From Pseudomonas protegens (lineage in GTDB: Bacteria; Pseudomonadota; Gammaproteobacteria; Pseudomonadales; Pseudomonadaceae): a stretch of 64,000 bases of DNA. A program made the position numbers and the translations under genes. The stretch's first letter is position 1; each line of letters starts with the position of its first letter. The stretch lies in the NCBI RefSeq assembly GCF_013407925.2, contig NZ_CP060201.1, positions 2,728,001-2,792,000 on the forward strand, written 5' to 3'. This document shows, piece by piece, positions 41,563-50,077 of this stretch. The notes below the pieces were generated by a model. That model saw only the letters and a list, made by a program, of their open reading frames with translations. It did no database searches and was not told where the DNA came from.

Positions 41563-43242
41563 ATGAGTAACAAGAATATCGATGACCTGAAACGCCAAGC
41601 CTCGGAAAACACCCTGGGGCTCAATCCGGTCATCGGCTTGCGTAGAAAGGATCTGCTTACCTCTGCTCGAATGGTGCTCACCCAGGCCATCAAACAACCC
41701 ATCCACAGCGTCAAGCATGTCGCCCATTTCGGCCTTGAGCTGAAGAACGTGCTATTTGGCAAGTCGACCCTGCAACCGGAGAGCGACGACCGTCGCTTCA
41801 ACGATCCGGCCTGGAGCCAGAACCCGCTGTACAAACGCTATCTGCAAACCTACCTGGCGTGGCGCAAGGAGCTTCACGACTGGATCGGCGACAGCAACCT
41901 GTCCGACCAGGACATCAGCCGTGGTCATTTCGTGATCAACCTGATGACCGAGGCCATGGCGCCTACCAACAGCATGGCCAACCCCGCCGCGGTCAAGCGC
42001 TTCTTCGAAACCGGCGGCAAGAGCCTGCTGGACGGCCTGTCCCATCTGGCCAAGGACCTGGTGCAGAACGGCGGCATGCCCAGCCAGGTCAACATGGACG
42101 CCTTTGAAGTGGGCAAGAACCTCGGCACCAGCGAGGGCGCGGTGGTGTTCCGCAACGATGTGCTGGAGCTGATCCAGTACCGGCCGATCACCGAGCAGGT
42201 GTATGAGCGCCCGCTGCTGGTGGTGCCACCCCAGATCAACAAGTTCTACGTCTTCGACCTCAGCCCGGACAAGAGCCTGGCGCGCTTCTGCCTGCGCAAC
42301 AACGTGCAGACCTTCATTGTCAGCTGGCGCAACCCCACCAAGGCACAACGGGAATGGGGCCTGTCGACCTACATCGAGGCCCTGAAGGAGGCGGTCGACG
42401 TGGTCACCGCGATCACTGGCAGCAAGGATGTGAACATGCTCGGGGCCTGCTCCGGCGGCATCACCTGCACCGCGCTGCTGGGCCACTACGCCGCGCTCGG
42501 GGAAAAGAAGGTCAATGCCCTGACCCTGCTGGTCAGCGTGCTCGACACCACCCTGGATACCCAGGTGGCGCTGTTCGTCGACGAGCAGACCCTGGAAGCG
42601 GCCAAGCGCCACTCCTACCAGGCCGGCGTGCTCGAAGGTCGCGACATGGCCAAGGTATTTGCCTGGATGCGCCCCAACGACCTGATCTGGAACTACTGGG
42701 TCAACAACTACCTGCTGGGCAACGAACCACCGGTGTTCGACATCCTGTTCTGGAACAACGACACCACCCGCCTGCCCGCGGCGTTCCACGGCGATTTGAT
42801 CGAGATGTTCAAGAACAACCCGCTGGTGCGCCCCAATGCACTGGAAGTGTGCGGCACGCCCATCGACCTGAAACAGGTGACCGCCGATATCTTTTCCCTG
42901 GCCGGCACCAACGATCACATCACCCCGTGGAAGTCCTGCTACAAGTCGGCGCAACTGTTTGGCGGCAACGTGGAGTTCGTGCTGTCCAGCAGCGGGCATA
43001 TCCAGAGCATCCTGAATCCGCCGGGCAACCCCAAGGCGCGCTACATGACCAGCACCGAGATCCCGGTCTGCCCCGATCAATGGCAGGAAAACTCGATCAA
43101 GCACACCGACTCCTGGTGGCTGTACTGGCAAGCCTGGCAGGCAGAGCGTTCCGGCGAGCTGAAAGCGGCCCCCAGCACGCTGGGCAACAAAAAGTACGCC
43201 GCCGCCGAAGCCGCACCGGGGACCTACGTCCACGAGCGCTGA
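41563..43242 (+). CDS. phaC1: Class II poly(3-hydroxyalkanoate) synthase 1
   Basis: Polymerises 3-hydroxyacyl-CoA (C6-C14) into medium-chain-length PHA on the surface of storage granules. The 559-residue length is normal. The lipase-like box is GACSGG with nucleophile Cys296; the other triad members lie in SLAGTNDHITPW (Asp) and SSSGHIQSILNP (His). Paralogous to phaC2 (44342). An AACAAGAA motif in codons 3-5 suggests Crc/Hfq control of translation. It heads the phaC1-phaZ-phaC2-phaD cluster, after a 258 bp upstream region carrying several candidate control sites. Confidence 0.97.
   Translation: MSNKNIDDLKRQASENTLGLNPVIGLRRKDLLTSARMVLTQAIKQPIHSVKHVAHFGLELKNVLFGKSTLQPESDDRRFNDPAWSQNPLYKRYLQTYLAWRKELHDWIGDSNLSDQDISRGHFVINLMTEAMAPTNSMANPAAVKRFFETGGKSLLDGLSHLAKDLVQNGGMPSQVNMDAFEVGKNLGTSEGAVVFRNDVLELIQYRPITEQVYERPLLVVPPQINKFYVFDLSPDKSLARFCLRNNVQTFIVSWRNPTKAQREWGLSTYIEALKEAVDVVTAITGSKDVNMLGACSGGITCTALLGHYAALGEKKVNALTLLVSVLDTTLDTQVALFVDEQTLEAAKRHSYQAGVLEGRDMAKVFAWMRPNDLIWNYWVNNYLLGNEPPVFDILFWNNDTTRLPAAFHGDLIEMFKNNPLVRPNALEVCGTPIDLKQVTADIFSLAGTNDHITPWKSCYKSAQLFGGNVEFVLSSSGHIQSILNPPGNPKARYMTSTEIPVCPDQWQENSIKHTDSWWLYWQAWQAERSGELKAAPSTLGNKKYAAAEAAPGTYVHER
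41569..41576 (+). promoter_or_regulatory. Candidate Crc/Hfq (CA) motif at the phaC1 start
   Basis: AACAAGAA fits the AANAANAA catabolite activity motif bound by Hfq with Crc, placed seven bases into the phaC1 reading frame. Crc repression of phaC1 translation is reported for P. putida. Confidence 0.6.
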
Positions 43243-43260
43243 GTCAAGGCATTGAACGAT

Positions 43261-43346
43261 GCGGCGCCAGGAGGCGTCGCCAAGCCCTATTCTTGGTACG
43301 AGGCCTGGCCTCAGAAAATCCGGACGACGCCAGGAACGGCGTCGCC
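43261..43346 (+). repeat. Two similar hairpins between phaC1 and phaZ
   Basis: GCGGCGCCAGGAGGCGTCGC at 43261 and GACGCCAGGAACGGCGTCGC at 43326 share CGCCAGGA and GGCGTCGCC and each fold into a 6-7 bp stem (arms 43263-43268/43273-43278 and 43325-43331/43338-43344). They take up most of the 130 bp gap. Confidence 0.6.
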
Positions 43347-43372
43347 CTTGGTTCAATTCACAGGGCTACGGC

Positions 43373-44233
43373 ATGCCACATTCTTTTATCTTTCGCACCG
43401 TTGATCTGGATGGGCAGACCATCCGCACGGCGGTACGCCCCGGCAAGCCTCACTTGACGCCGCTGCTGATCTTCAACGGTATCGGCGCCAACCTGGAGCT
43501 GGTCTTTCCCTTTGTCCAGGCCCTGGATCCTGACCTGGAAGTCATTGCCTTCGACGTCCCCGGCGTGGGCGGTTCCTCGACCCCGAGCCGGCCTTATCGT
43601 TTTCCCGGCCTGGCCAAGCTGACCGCCCGCATGCTCGATTACCTGGACTACGGCCAGGTCAATGCCGTGGGCGTGTCCTGGGGTGGAGCCCTGGCCCAGC
43701 AGTTCGCCTACGACTACCCCGAACGCTGCAAGAAACTGGTACTGGCGGCCACTGCCGCCGGCGCTTTCATGGTCCCCGGCAAACCCAAGGTGCTGTGGAT
43801 GATGGCCAGCCCACGGCGCTACGTGCAGCCTTCCCATGTGATGCGCATCGCGCCGCTGATCTACGGCGGTGCCTTCCGTCGCGATCCGAACCTGGCCGCC
43901 GAACACGCCGCCAAGGTCCGCTCGGCCGGCAAGCTGGGCTACTACTGGCAGCTGTTCGCCGGACTGGGCTGGACCAGCATCCACTGGCTGCACAAGATCC
44001 ACCAGCCGACACTGGTGCTGGCCGGCGACGATGACCCACTGATCCCCCTGATCAATATGCGCATGCTGGCCTGGCGGATTCCCAACGCGCAGCTGCACAT
44101 CATCGACGACGGCCACCTGTTCCTGATCACCCGGGCCGAGGCCGTCGCCCCGATCATCATGAAATTCCTCCAGGAAGAGCGACAACGCGCCGTGATGCAC
44201 CCGCATCCACTGCCATCGCACCCAACGAAATAA
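43373..44233 (+). CDS. phaZ: Intracellular medium-chain-length PHA depolymerase
   Basis: Serine hydrolase of 286 residues with an alpha/beta fold that mobilises stored PHA into 3-hydroxy acids. Ser102 lies in the GVSWGG lipase box, with Asp in LVLAGDDDPLIPL and His in IIDDGHLFLIT completing the triad. The granule-associated position between the two synthase genes is the class II arrangement. Start ATG 43373 gives the normal N-terminus MPHSFIFRTVDLDGQ. Two hairpins precede it, so expression relative to phaC1 may be tuned. Confidence 0.96.
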   Translation: MPHSFIFRTVDLDGQTIRTAVRPGKPHLTPLLIFNGIGANLELVFPFVQALDPDLEVIAFDVPGVGGSSTPSRPYRFPGLAKLTARMLDYLDYGQVNAVGVSWGGALAQQFAYDYPERCKKLVLAATAAGAFMVPGKPKVLWMMASPRRYVQPSHVMRIAPLIYGGAFRRDPNLAAEHAAKVRSAGKLGYYWQLFAGLGWTSIHWLHKIHQPTLVLAGDDDPLIPLINMRMLAWRIPNAQLHIIDDGHLFLITRAEAVAPIIMKFLQEERQRAVMHPHPLPSHPTK

Positions 44234-44341
44234 AACAACGCTGCCGACAGGGTCGTCGCGCGCAAGAAAGGCCAGGAGCGACTATGTTGTCTGTCTTGGA
44301 TTGGTCTGCTTGTTAGTGGTTTGACGAAGGAGTGTTGACTC

Positions 44342-46024
44342 ATGCAAGACAAGCCTGCACAGGGTTCGCTTCCGGCCCCTGCGGCCTACATCAATGCGCA
44401 GAGCGCGATCACCGGTCTGCGCGGCCGGGATCTGCTCTCGACACTGCGCAGCATTGCGGCCCACAGCTTGCGCAACCCGTTGCACAGTGCCCGCCATACC
44501 TTGGCCCTGGGTGGCCAGTTGGGACGTGTACTGCTGGGGGAAACCCTGCATAAACCCAATCCCAAGGACAACCGCTTCGCCGACCCGGCCTGGACCCTCA
44601 ACCCCTTTTACAAACGAGGCTTGCAGGCCTACCTCAGCTGGCAGAAGCAGGTCCGGCACTGGATCGACGACAGCGGCATGAGCGAGGACGACCGGGCCCG
44701 GGCGCACTTTGCCTTCTCCCTGCTCAACGACGCGGTGTCGCCCTCCAACACCCTGCTCAATCCCCTGGCCCTCAAGGAAATCTTCAACACCGGCGGCAAC
44801 AGCGTGGTGCGCGGCATCGGCAACCTGCTGGACGACCTGTTGCACAACAACGGACTGCCCAGCCAGGTGACCAAGCACGCCTTCGAGATCGGCAAGAATC
44901 TGGCCGTGACCCCAGGCTCGGTGGTGTTTCGCAATGAGCTGCTGGAACTGATCCAGTACAGCCCCATGAGCGAGAAACAGTACGCCAAGCCGTTGCTGAT
45001 CGTGCCGCCGCAAATCAACAAGTACTACATCTTCGACCTCAGCCCGCACAACAGCTTCGTCCAGTACGCCCTGAAGAACGGCCTGCAGGTGTTCATGATC
45101 AGCTGGCGCAACCCGGACGTGCGCCATCGCGAATGGGGCCTGTCAAGCTACGTAGAGGCTACCGAGGAGGCACTGAACGTCGCCCGGGCCATCACCGGCA
45201 GTCGGGACGTCAACCTGGTGGGCGCCTGCGCCGGCGGCCTGACCATCGCCGCCCTGCAAGGTCACCTGCAGGCCAAGCGCCAGCTGCGCCGGGTCGCCAG
45301 CGCCACTTACCTGGTGAGTCTGCTGGACAGCCAGCTGGACAGCCCGGCCACCTTGTTCGCCGATGAGAAAACCCTGGAAGCGGCCAAGCGTCGCTCCTAC
45401 CAGCAAGGGGTGCTCGATGGCCGCGACATGGCCAAGGTGTTTGCCTGGATGCGCCCCAACGACCTGATCTGGAACTACTGGGTCAACAACTACCTGCTGG
45501 GCAAGGAGCCGCCGGTCTTCGACATCCTCTACTGGAACAACGACAGCACCCGCCTGCCCGCCGCCTTGCACGGCGACCTGCTGGACTTCTTCAAGCACAA
45601 CCCTCTGAGCCACGAAGGCGGACTTGAAGTCTGCGGCACCCCGATCGATCTGCAGAAGGTCACGGTGGACAGCTTCAGCGTGGCCGGTATCAACGATCAC
45701 ATCACTCCCTGGGATGCGGTGTACCGCTCGACCCTGCTGCTGGGCGGAGAACGGCGCTTCGTGCTGTCCAACAGCGGGCATGTGCAGAGCATTCTCAACC
45801 CGCCGAGCAACCCCAAGGCCAACTACGTGGAAAACCGCAAACTCAGCAGCGATCCGCGAGCCTGGTATTACGACGCCAAGCATGTCGACGGCAGCTGGTG
45901 GGGCCAGTGGCTGAGCTGGGTCCAGGAGCACTCTGGAGCGCAGCGGGAAACCCTGACCACCCTCGGCAACCCGAACTATCCGCCCATGGAGGATGCACCG
46001 GGCACCTACGTGCGCGTGCGCTGA
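44342..46024 (+). CDS. phaC2: Class II poly(3-hydroxyalkanoate) synthase 2
   Basis: Second granule-bound PHA synthase, 560 residues, paralogue of phaC1. The nucleophile is Cys296 in GACAGG, with SVAGINDHITPW and LSNSGHVQSILNP for Asp and His. It has its own AAGGAG (44327-44332). A 65 bp stretch (45440-45504) is identical in DNA to phaC1 42658-42722, in the part coding for FAWMRPNDLIWNYWVNNYLL, which is higher identity than the rest of the pair. The upstream gap contains a possible 10-codon leader frame. Confidence 0.97.
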   Translation: MQDKPAQGSLPAPAAYINAQSAITGLRGRDLLSTLRSIAAHSLRNPLHSARHTLALGGQLGRVLLGETLHKPNPKDNRFADPAWTLNPFYKRGLQAYLSWQKQVRHWIDDSGMSEDDRARAHFAFSLLNDAVSPSNTLLNPLALKEIFNTGGNSVVRGIGNLLDDLLHNNGLPSQVTKHAFEIGKNLAVTPGSVVFRNELLELIQYSPMSEKQYAKPLLIVPPQINKYYIFDLSPHNSFVQYALKNGLQVFMISWRNPDVRHREWGLSSYVEATEEALNVARAITGSRDVNLVGACAGGLTIAALQGHLQAKRQLRRVASATYLVSLLDSQLDSPATLFADEKTLEAAKRRSYQQGVLDGRDMAKVFAWMRPNDLIWNYWVNNYLLGKEPPVFDILYWNNDSTRLPAALHGDLLDFFKHNPLSHEGGLEVCGTPIDLQKVTVDSFSVAGINDHITPWDAVYRSTLLLGGERRFVLSNSGHVQSILNPPSNPKANYVENRKLSSDPRAWYYDAKHVDGSWWGQWLSWVQEHSGAQRETLTTLGNPNYPPMEDAPGTYVRVR

Positions 46025-46087
46025 AAACACTTTGCTCCACGACTCCATGCCGGAGTCGTCCGCCCAATGGACCGACAAGAAGTCAGG

Positions 46088-46708
46088 ATGAAGACCCGCG
46101 ACCGGATACTCGAATGTGCCCTGCAACTGTTCAACCAGAAGGGCGAGCCCAACGTCTCCACCATGGAGGTGGCCAATGAGATGGGCATCAGCCCCGGCAA
46201 CCTCTACTACCACTTCCATGGCAAGGAGCCCCTGGTACTCGGCCTGTTCGAACGTTTCCAGAACGAGCTGACACCGCTGCTGGACCCGCCGTCCGATGCC
46301 CAACTGGCGCCGGAAGACTACTGGCTGTTCCTGCACCTGATTGTCGAGCGCCTGGCCCACTACCGCTTCCTGTTCCAGGATCTGTCTAACCTCGCGGGGC
46401 GCCTGCCGAAACTGGCCAAGGGCATTCGCCACCTGCTCAACGCCCTCAAGCGCACCCTGGCCTCGCTGCTGGCCCGACTCAAGGCCCAGGGGCAACTGGT
46501 CAGCGGGACCCAGGCCCTGGGCCAACTGGTGGAACAGATCACCCTGACCCTGCTGTTTTCCCTGGACTACCAGCGGATTCTTGATCGCGAGGGGGAAGTG
46601 CGCCTGGTGGTCTACCAGATCATGATGCTGGTGGCTCCGCACCTGCTGCCGCCGGCGAAGCTGGCCACCGAACAGATGGCGTTGCGCTACCTGGAAGAAC
46701 AGGCATAG
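46088..46708 (+). CDS. phaD: TetR-family regulator PhaD
   Basis: TetR-type transcriptional regulator of 206 residues that in P. putida activates the pha promoters in response to a 3-hydroxyacyl-CoA-type signal. The N-terminal helix-turn-helix is MKTRDRILECALQLFNQKGE with MGISPGNLYYHFHGKE as the recognition part; the rest is the helical ligand domain. Start at 46088 is preferred because it gives the standard N-terminus; an in-frame ATG at 46067 adds seven residues. It lies 63 bp after phaC2 and converges with phaF. Confidence 0.93.
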   Translation: MKTRDRILECALQLFNQKGEPNVSTMEVANEMGISPGNLYYHFHGKEPLVLGLFERFQNELTPLLDPPSDAQLAPEDYWLFLHLIVERLAHYRFLFQDLSNLAGRLPKLAKGIRHLLNALKRTLASLLARLKAQGQLVSGTQALGQLVEQITLTLLFSLDYQRILDREGEVRLVVYQIMMLVAPHLLPPAKLATEQMALRYLEEQA

Positions 46709-46744
46709 GCGCGCCTGGCGAGTACCGAACGCGGCCCAATAAAA

Positions 46745-46772
46745 AACGCCCGGCCTTTAGAGGCCGGGCGTT
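46745..46772 (-). terminator. Terminator between phaD and phaF
   Basis: A 12 bp stem (AACGCCCGGCCT with AGGCCGGGCGTT, loop TTAG). The six-A run at 46741-46746 gives a U tract on the - strand, so it mainly serves phaF; on the + side only two Ts follow. Confidence 0.85.
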
Positions 46773-46789
46773 GTCTGTGCCCGATGCAA

Positions 46790-47617
46790 TCAGGACTGGC
46801 TGCTTGGCGTCGCTGGAGCTGGCGCAGCAGTCGGCGCTACCGCCGGGCTGGGGGCTGCGGCAGAGTTTGCCGAGCTGGCCGAAGCCGTCGGGGCTGGCGC
46901 TGCAGGCTTGGCCGCCACCGCGGGCTTGGCAGCAGGCTTCTTGGCGGCAGGCTTTTTCGCCACAGCGGGTTTAGCCGCAGGCTTGGCGGCGGGTTTGGCA
47001 GCGGCTTTTACCGCTGGCTTGGCGGCGGGCTTGGCCGCAGGTTTTGCTGCAACAGGCTTGGCAGCGGTTTTGGCAGCCGGTTTGGCGGCAGCGGTTTTCG
47101 CGGCAGGCTTGGCGGCGGGTTTAGCGGCAGCTTTGGCCAGAGGCTTGGCTGCAGGTTTTGCCGCAGGCTTGGCAGCGGCGGTCTTGGCCGCAACCGGCGC
47201 GACCTTGGCACCTGTGAGTTTTTCAATCTGCTTGGTCAGGGTGTCGACCTTGTCATGCAGTGCTTTCACCTCGTTGCGGCTCGGTACGCCCAGACGCGAG
47301 ATGGCACTGTTCAAACGCTTGTCGAAAGCGCCTTCCAGTTCGTCCCACTTGCCCAGGGCGCGGTCCTTGACGTCGCTGATGCGCGACTTGGCCGAACTTG
47401 CGGAGTCTTTGGCGGCATCGACTTTCTTGCCGACTACGCTCTTGGTCAGTTTCTCGGCTTTCTCGCCATCTTTGACCAGTGTCTCGAAAAGCTTGCTGCC
47501 GTCAGAGTCGATTTTCGAGTACACGCCTAAACCAGCAAGCCAAATTTTACGGGAGTACTCTTCGACTTTCCCGATCCACGAGCTGCCTTCTTTTTCAGTA
47601 TTCTTTTTACCAGCCAT
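46790..47617 (-). CDS. phaF: Phasin PhaF with AAKP-repeat DNA-binding tail
   Basis: Granule-associated phasin of 275 residues. The N-terminal domain (about 1-140, MAGKKNTEKEGSSWIGKVEEY) is amphipathic and binds the granule, like PhaI. The C-terminal half is a histone H1-like tail of AAKPAAKPAAK repeats that binds DNA and helps share granules between daughter cells. The start at 47617 has TAAGGAGAAC just upstream. The repeat unit was counted by eye and may vary in copy number between strains. It lies 10 bp after phaI. Confidence 0.96.
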   Translation of the reverse strand: MAGKKNTEKEGSSWIGKVEEYSRKIWLAGLGVYSKIDSDGSKLFETLVKDGEKAEKLTKSVVGKKVDAAKDSASSAKSRISDVKDRALGKWDELEGAFDKRLNSAISRLGVPSRNEVKALHDKVDTLTKQIEKLTGAKVAPVAAKTAAAKPAAKPAAKPLAKAAAKPAAKPAAKTAAAKPAAKTAAKPVAAKPAAKPAAKPAVKAAAKPAAKPAAKPAVAKKPAAKKPAAKPAVAAKPAAPAPTASASSANSAAAPSPAVAPTAAPAPATPSSQS

Positions 47618-47627
47618 CCCGTTCTCC

Positions 47628-48050
47628 TTAATGTTTACGCGCGACACGTTCGAGCAACGCCGTCAGCTCATCGAGCTTAGCAGAGAGTGTCTCGACGTCA
47701 TGTTTAGACGGAATGCCGATGCGATTCAAGGCACTGGCGACGCGCGTGTCAAAGGCCTTCTCGACCTTGTCCAGCTGCACTTCGACCTTGCCTTTAAGAG
47801 TACTGACATCCCCTTTAACGCTATCTATCTGACTATTGGCCGCTTCAAGTTGTTCAGTGACAACTTTTTTGCCTTTCTTTTCAACGGATTGACCGGCCTT
47901 GATCAACTCCTGGAAGTATTCGCTGCCTTCGTGGCCGACTTTGGCGTAGGCCCCAAGGCCTGCCAGCCAGATCTTGCGGGCATAGGATTTGACTTCGCTC
48001 AGAGCAGTCGATTGAGCATCAACTTTTTTCTTCAGAATCACTTTGGCCAT
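47628..48050 (-). CDS. phaI: Phasin PhaI
   Basis: Small phasin of 140 residues that coats PHA granules. It starts MAKVILKKKVDAQSTALSEV and has a helical body (KIWLAGLGAYAKVGHEGSEYF), nearly the same layout as the N-terminal domain of PhaF (KIWLAGLGVYSKIDSDGSKLF), so the two are paralogues. The start at 48050 is chosen for the family N-terminus. First gene of phaI-phaF; a palindrome lies 34 bp upstream. Confidence 0.95.
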   Translation of the reverse strand: MAKVILKKKVDAQSTALSEVKSYARKIWLAGLGAYAKVGHEGSEYFQELIKAGQSVEKKGKKVVTEQLEAANSQIDSVKGDVSTLKGKVEVQLDKVEKAFDTRVASALNRIGIPSKHDVETLSAKLDELTALLERVARKH

Positions 48051-48083
48051 GGTGCACCTCACGCGCGGATGGTTTGAGGAACC

Positions 48084-48100
48084 GTCCTCGGAACGAGGAC
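48084..48100. promoter_or_regulatory. Palindromic operator candidate upstream of phaI
   Basis: GTCCTCG (48084-48090) and CGAGGAC (48094-48100) are a perfect 7 bp inverted repeat around GAA, 34 bp before the phaI start. PhaD is known to bind the phaI promoter in P. putida, so this is a reasonable candidate site. Confidence 0.5.
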
Positions 48101-48160
48101 CTGAGGCACAACCTAGAGAGAAAAATTAGAATCGGCACCCTAACGAATGTCATCAATTCA

Positions 48161-48243
48161 TGTCGGAGCCGGCTCGCCGGCAAGGCGCTTAACCTTGGCA
48201 ACCATTGCAGTGCCTGGGATTGGCCTGCAAGCCGGCTCCTGGG
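48161..48243. repeat. Divergent REP pair upstream of phaI
   Basis: TGTCGGAGCCGGCTCGCCGG (48161 on) and CTGCAAGCCGGCTCCTGGGG (48224 on) are degraded REP units facing each other in the gap between phaI and the PHA system gene. Confidence 0.7.
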
Positions 48244-48252
48244 GAGTGGAGG

Positions 48253-48528
48253 TCAGGCCAGGGCCTTGTCCAGGGCTTTTTCAATTTCCGACTGGATGGT
48301 GCCGCTCATGGCCGACATCAACAGACCCAGCTCCACGTCGATCCGGATCGACGCCTCGCCCACATGCACCGCGCCTTTGACCCCGGAGCGCTTGAGGTTC
48401 AGCGTATCCCCCGCCCATTGCGGCTCCAAGCCATATTGATCGGCGAGTTTCTGCGCCAGTTTATCGGCCTTTTCACGGGCCACCTGCTTACCCAGGCCAT
48501 GGGCGCGTTCAACACTAATACGGGCCAT
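48253..48528 (-). CDS. Polyhydroxyalkanoic acid system family protein
   Basis: Small protein of 91 residues of the PHA system family, always near phaI and ubiE in pseudomonads as far as I recall. The pattern [20 protein letters not shown] and a C-terminal helix [12 protein letters not shown] are visible. The fold resembles a START/SRPBCC-like or swapped helix-strand unit, but function is unknown. Separate from phaI by 200 bp, with REP units between, so likely its own transcript. Confidence 0.85.
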   Translation of the reverse strand: MARISVERAHGLGKQVAREKADKLAQKLADQYGLEPQWAGDTLNLKRSGVKGAVHVGEASIRIDVELGLLMSAMSGTIQSEIEKALDKALA

Positions 48529-48625
48529 CGAAGGACTCCTGCTGTTTCCGGACTTGCCTGAAGCATCTTGACCCTGCGTGCGTCAAAACGTCCCGGCGGT
48601 TCGCTATCTTACATTCAGCCTTGCC

Positions 48626-48654
48626 AAGACAAAGACCGCCACCGGGATTAGAAT
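48626..48654 (+). promoter_or_regulatory. Possible promoter of ubiE
   Basis: AAGACA (48626-48631), a 17 bp spacer and TAGAAT (48649-48654) lie 30 bp before the ubiE start. Confidence 0.4.
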
Positions 48655-48683
48655 GTCGCGCATTCTCTTTTGGTGACAGCGAT

Positions 48684-49454
48684 ATGACTGATCAGCGCAA
48701 AGGCAGCGATGCCGAACCCACCACGCATTTCGGCTTCAAGAACGTTCCTGAAAGCCAGAAAGCGGAAAAAGTCGCAGAGGTGTTCCACTCGGTAGCGGCC
48801 AAGTACGACCTGATGAACGACGTACTGTCCGGCGGCATGCACCGTTTGTGGAAACGCTTCACCATCGAGCTCTCCGGCGTGCGCGCCGGCAACCGCGTGC
48901 TGGATATCGCCGGCGGCACGGGCGATCTGACCAAGCGGTTTTCCCACCTGGTAGGACCGACCGGCCAAGTGGTGCTGGCGGACATCAACGAATCCATGCT
49001 CAAGGTCGGCCGTGACCGCCTGCTGGACCTGGGTGTGGCCGGCAACGTCGAATTCGTCCAGGCCGACGCGGAAAAACTGCCGTTCCCCGACAACCATTTC
49101 GACTGCGTGACCATCGCCTTCGGCCTGCGCAATGTCACCCATAAAGAAGACGCCCTGCGCTCCATGCTGCGGGTGCTCAAGCCCGGTGGCCGCCTCTTGG
49201 TGCTGGAATTCTCCAAGCCGACCAACGCGCTGATGTCCAAGGTCTACGACGCCTATTCGTTCGCCTTCATGCCCCTGGCCGGCAAGCTGATCACCAACGA
49301 CTCGGAAAGCTACCGCTACCTGGCCGAATCGATCCGCATGCACCCCAACCAGGAAACCCTGAAGTCGATGATGGTCGAAGCCGGTTTCGACCGCGTGACC
49401 TATCACAACATGACCGCAGGCATCGTCGCCCTGCACCGCGGCATCAAGCCCTGA
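48684..49454 (+). CDS. ubiE: Ubiquinone/menaquinone C-methyltransferase UbiE
   Basis: SAM-dependent methyltransferase of 256 residues for the C-methylation step of ubiquinone synthesis. SAM motif I is [15 protein letters not shown] near 68-82, then [11 protein letters not shown], and motif III in [16 protein letters not shown]. The start ATG 48684 gives the usual [19 protein letters not shown]-terminus. The stop overlaps the ubiJ start by one base. Confidence 0.97.
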   Translation: MTDQRKGSDAEPTTHFGFKNVPESQKAEKVAEVFHSVAAKYDLMNDVLSGGMHRLWKRFTIELSGVRAGNRVLDIAGGTGDLTKRFSHLVGPTGQVVLADINESMLKVGRDRLLDLGVAGNVEFVQADAEKLPFPDNHFDCVTIAFGLRNVTHKEDALRSMLRVLKPGGRLLVLEFSKPTNALMSKVYDAYSFAFMPLAGKLITNDSESYRYLAESIRMHPNQETLKSMMVEAGFDRVTYHNMTAGIVALHRGIKP

Positions 49455-50077
49455 TGTTGCTCAGCGGCCTGCTCGCCAGCGTCGAGACCGGCATCAACCG
49501 GGTGCTGCGTCTGGACAGCACGGCCCTGCCGCGCCTGCAGCACCTCAACGGCAAGGTGATCGCCGTCGACTGCCGCAGCCCGGCACTGCAACTGTTCATC
49601 CTGCCCAGCGATGAAGGCCTGATACTGGCCAGCCAGTGGGCCGCCGAACCGGACTGCATCCTGCGCGCGCCGGCATCGAGCCTGGTACGCCTGGCCCTGA
49701 GCAAGGACAAGACCGCAGTGCTGCACGCGCCGGAGGTGGAGCTGGAAGGCGACAGCGGCGTGCTGCTGGACCTGGCGGCCATCCTCCAGGACCTGGAGCT
49801 GGACTGGGAATACGAACTGTCCCGCTGGCTGGGCCCCGTGGCCACCCAGCTGTTCAGTGGCCATGTGCGCAGCCGGGCACGCTGGTATCAACAGGGCTTT
49901 GCCAGCCTGAATCAGAACCTTGCCGAATTCCTTGCCGAAGAATCGCGGACCCTGGTGGGTCAGCGCGAAGCCGAAGCGCGCTTTCGCGAACTGGATCAGG
50001 CCAAACTCGACCTGGAACGCCTTGAGGCGCGCTTCGAGCGCCTTTCCCGATCCCTTGACCCAAGCGATAACGCATGA
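49454..50077 (+). CDS. ubiJ: Ubiquinone biosynthesis accessory factor UbiJ
   Basis: SCP2-domain lipid-binding protein of 207 residues that helps organise the soluble ubiquinone-synthesis complex. The SCP2-like part ([20 protein letters not shown]) is N-terminal and a helical, coiled C-terminal part ([20 protein letters not shown]) follows. It starts in the ubiE stop (TGATG) and its stop overlaps ubiB by 4 bp, so ubiE-ubiJ-ubiB form one coupled unit. Confidence 0.93.
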   Translation: MLLSGLLASVETGINRVLRLDSTALPRLQHLNGKVIAVDCRSPALQLFILPSDEGLILASQWAAEPDCILRAPASSLVRLALSKDKTAVLHAPEVELEGDSGVLLDLAAILQDLELDWEYELSRWLGPVATQLFSGHVRSRARWYQQGFASLNQNLAEFLAEESRTLVGQREAEARFRELDQAKLDLERLEARFERLSRSLDPSDNA

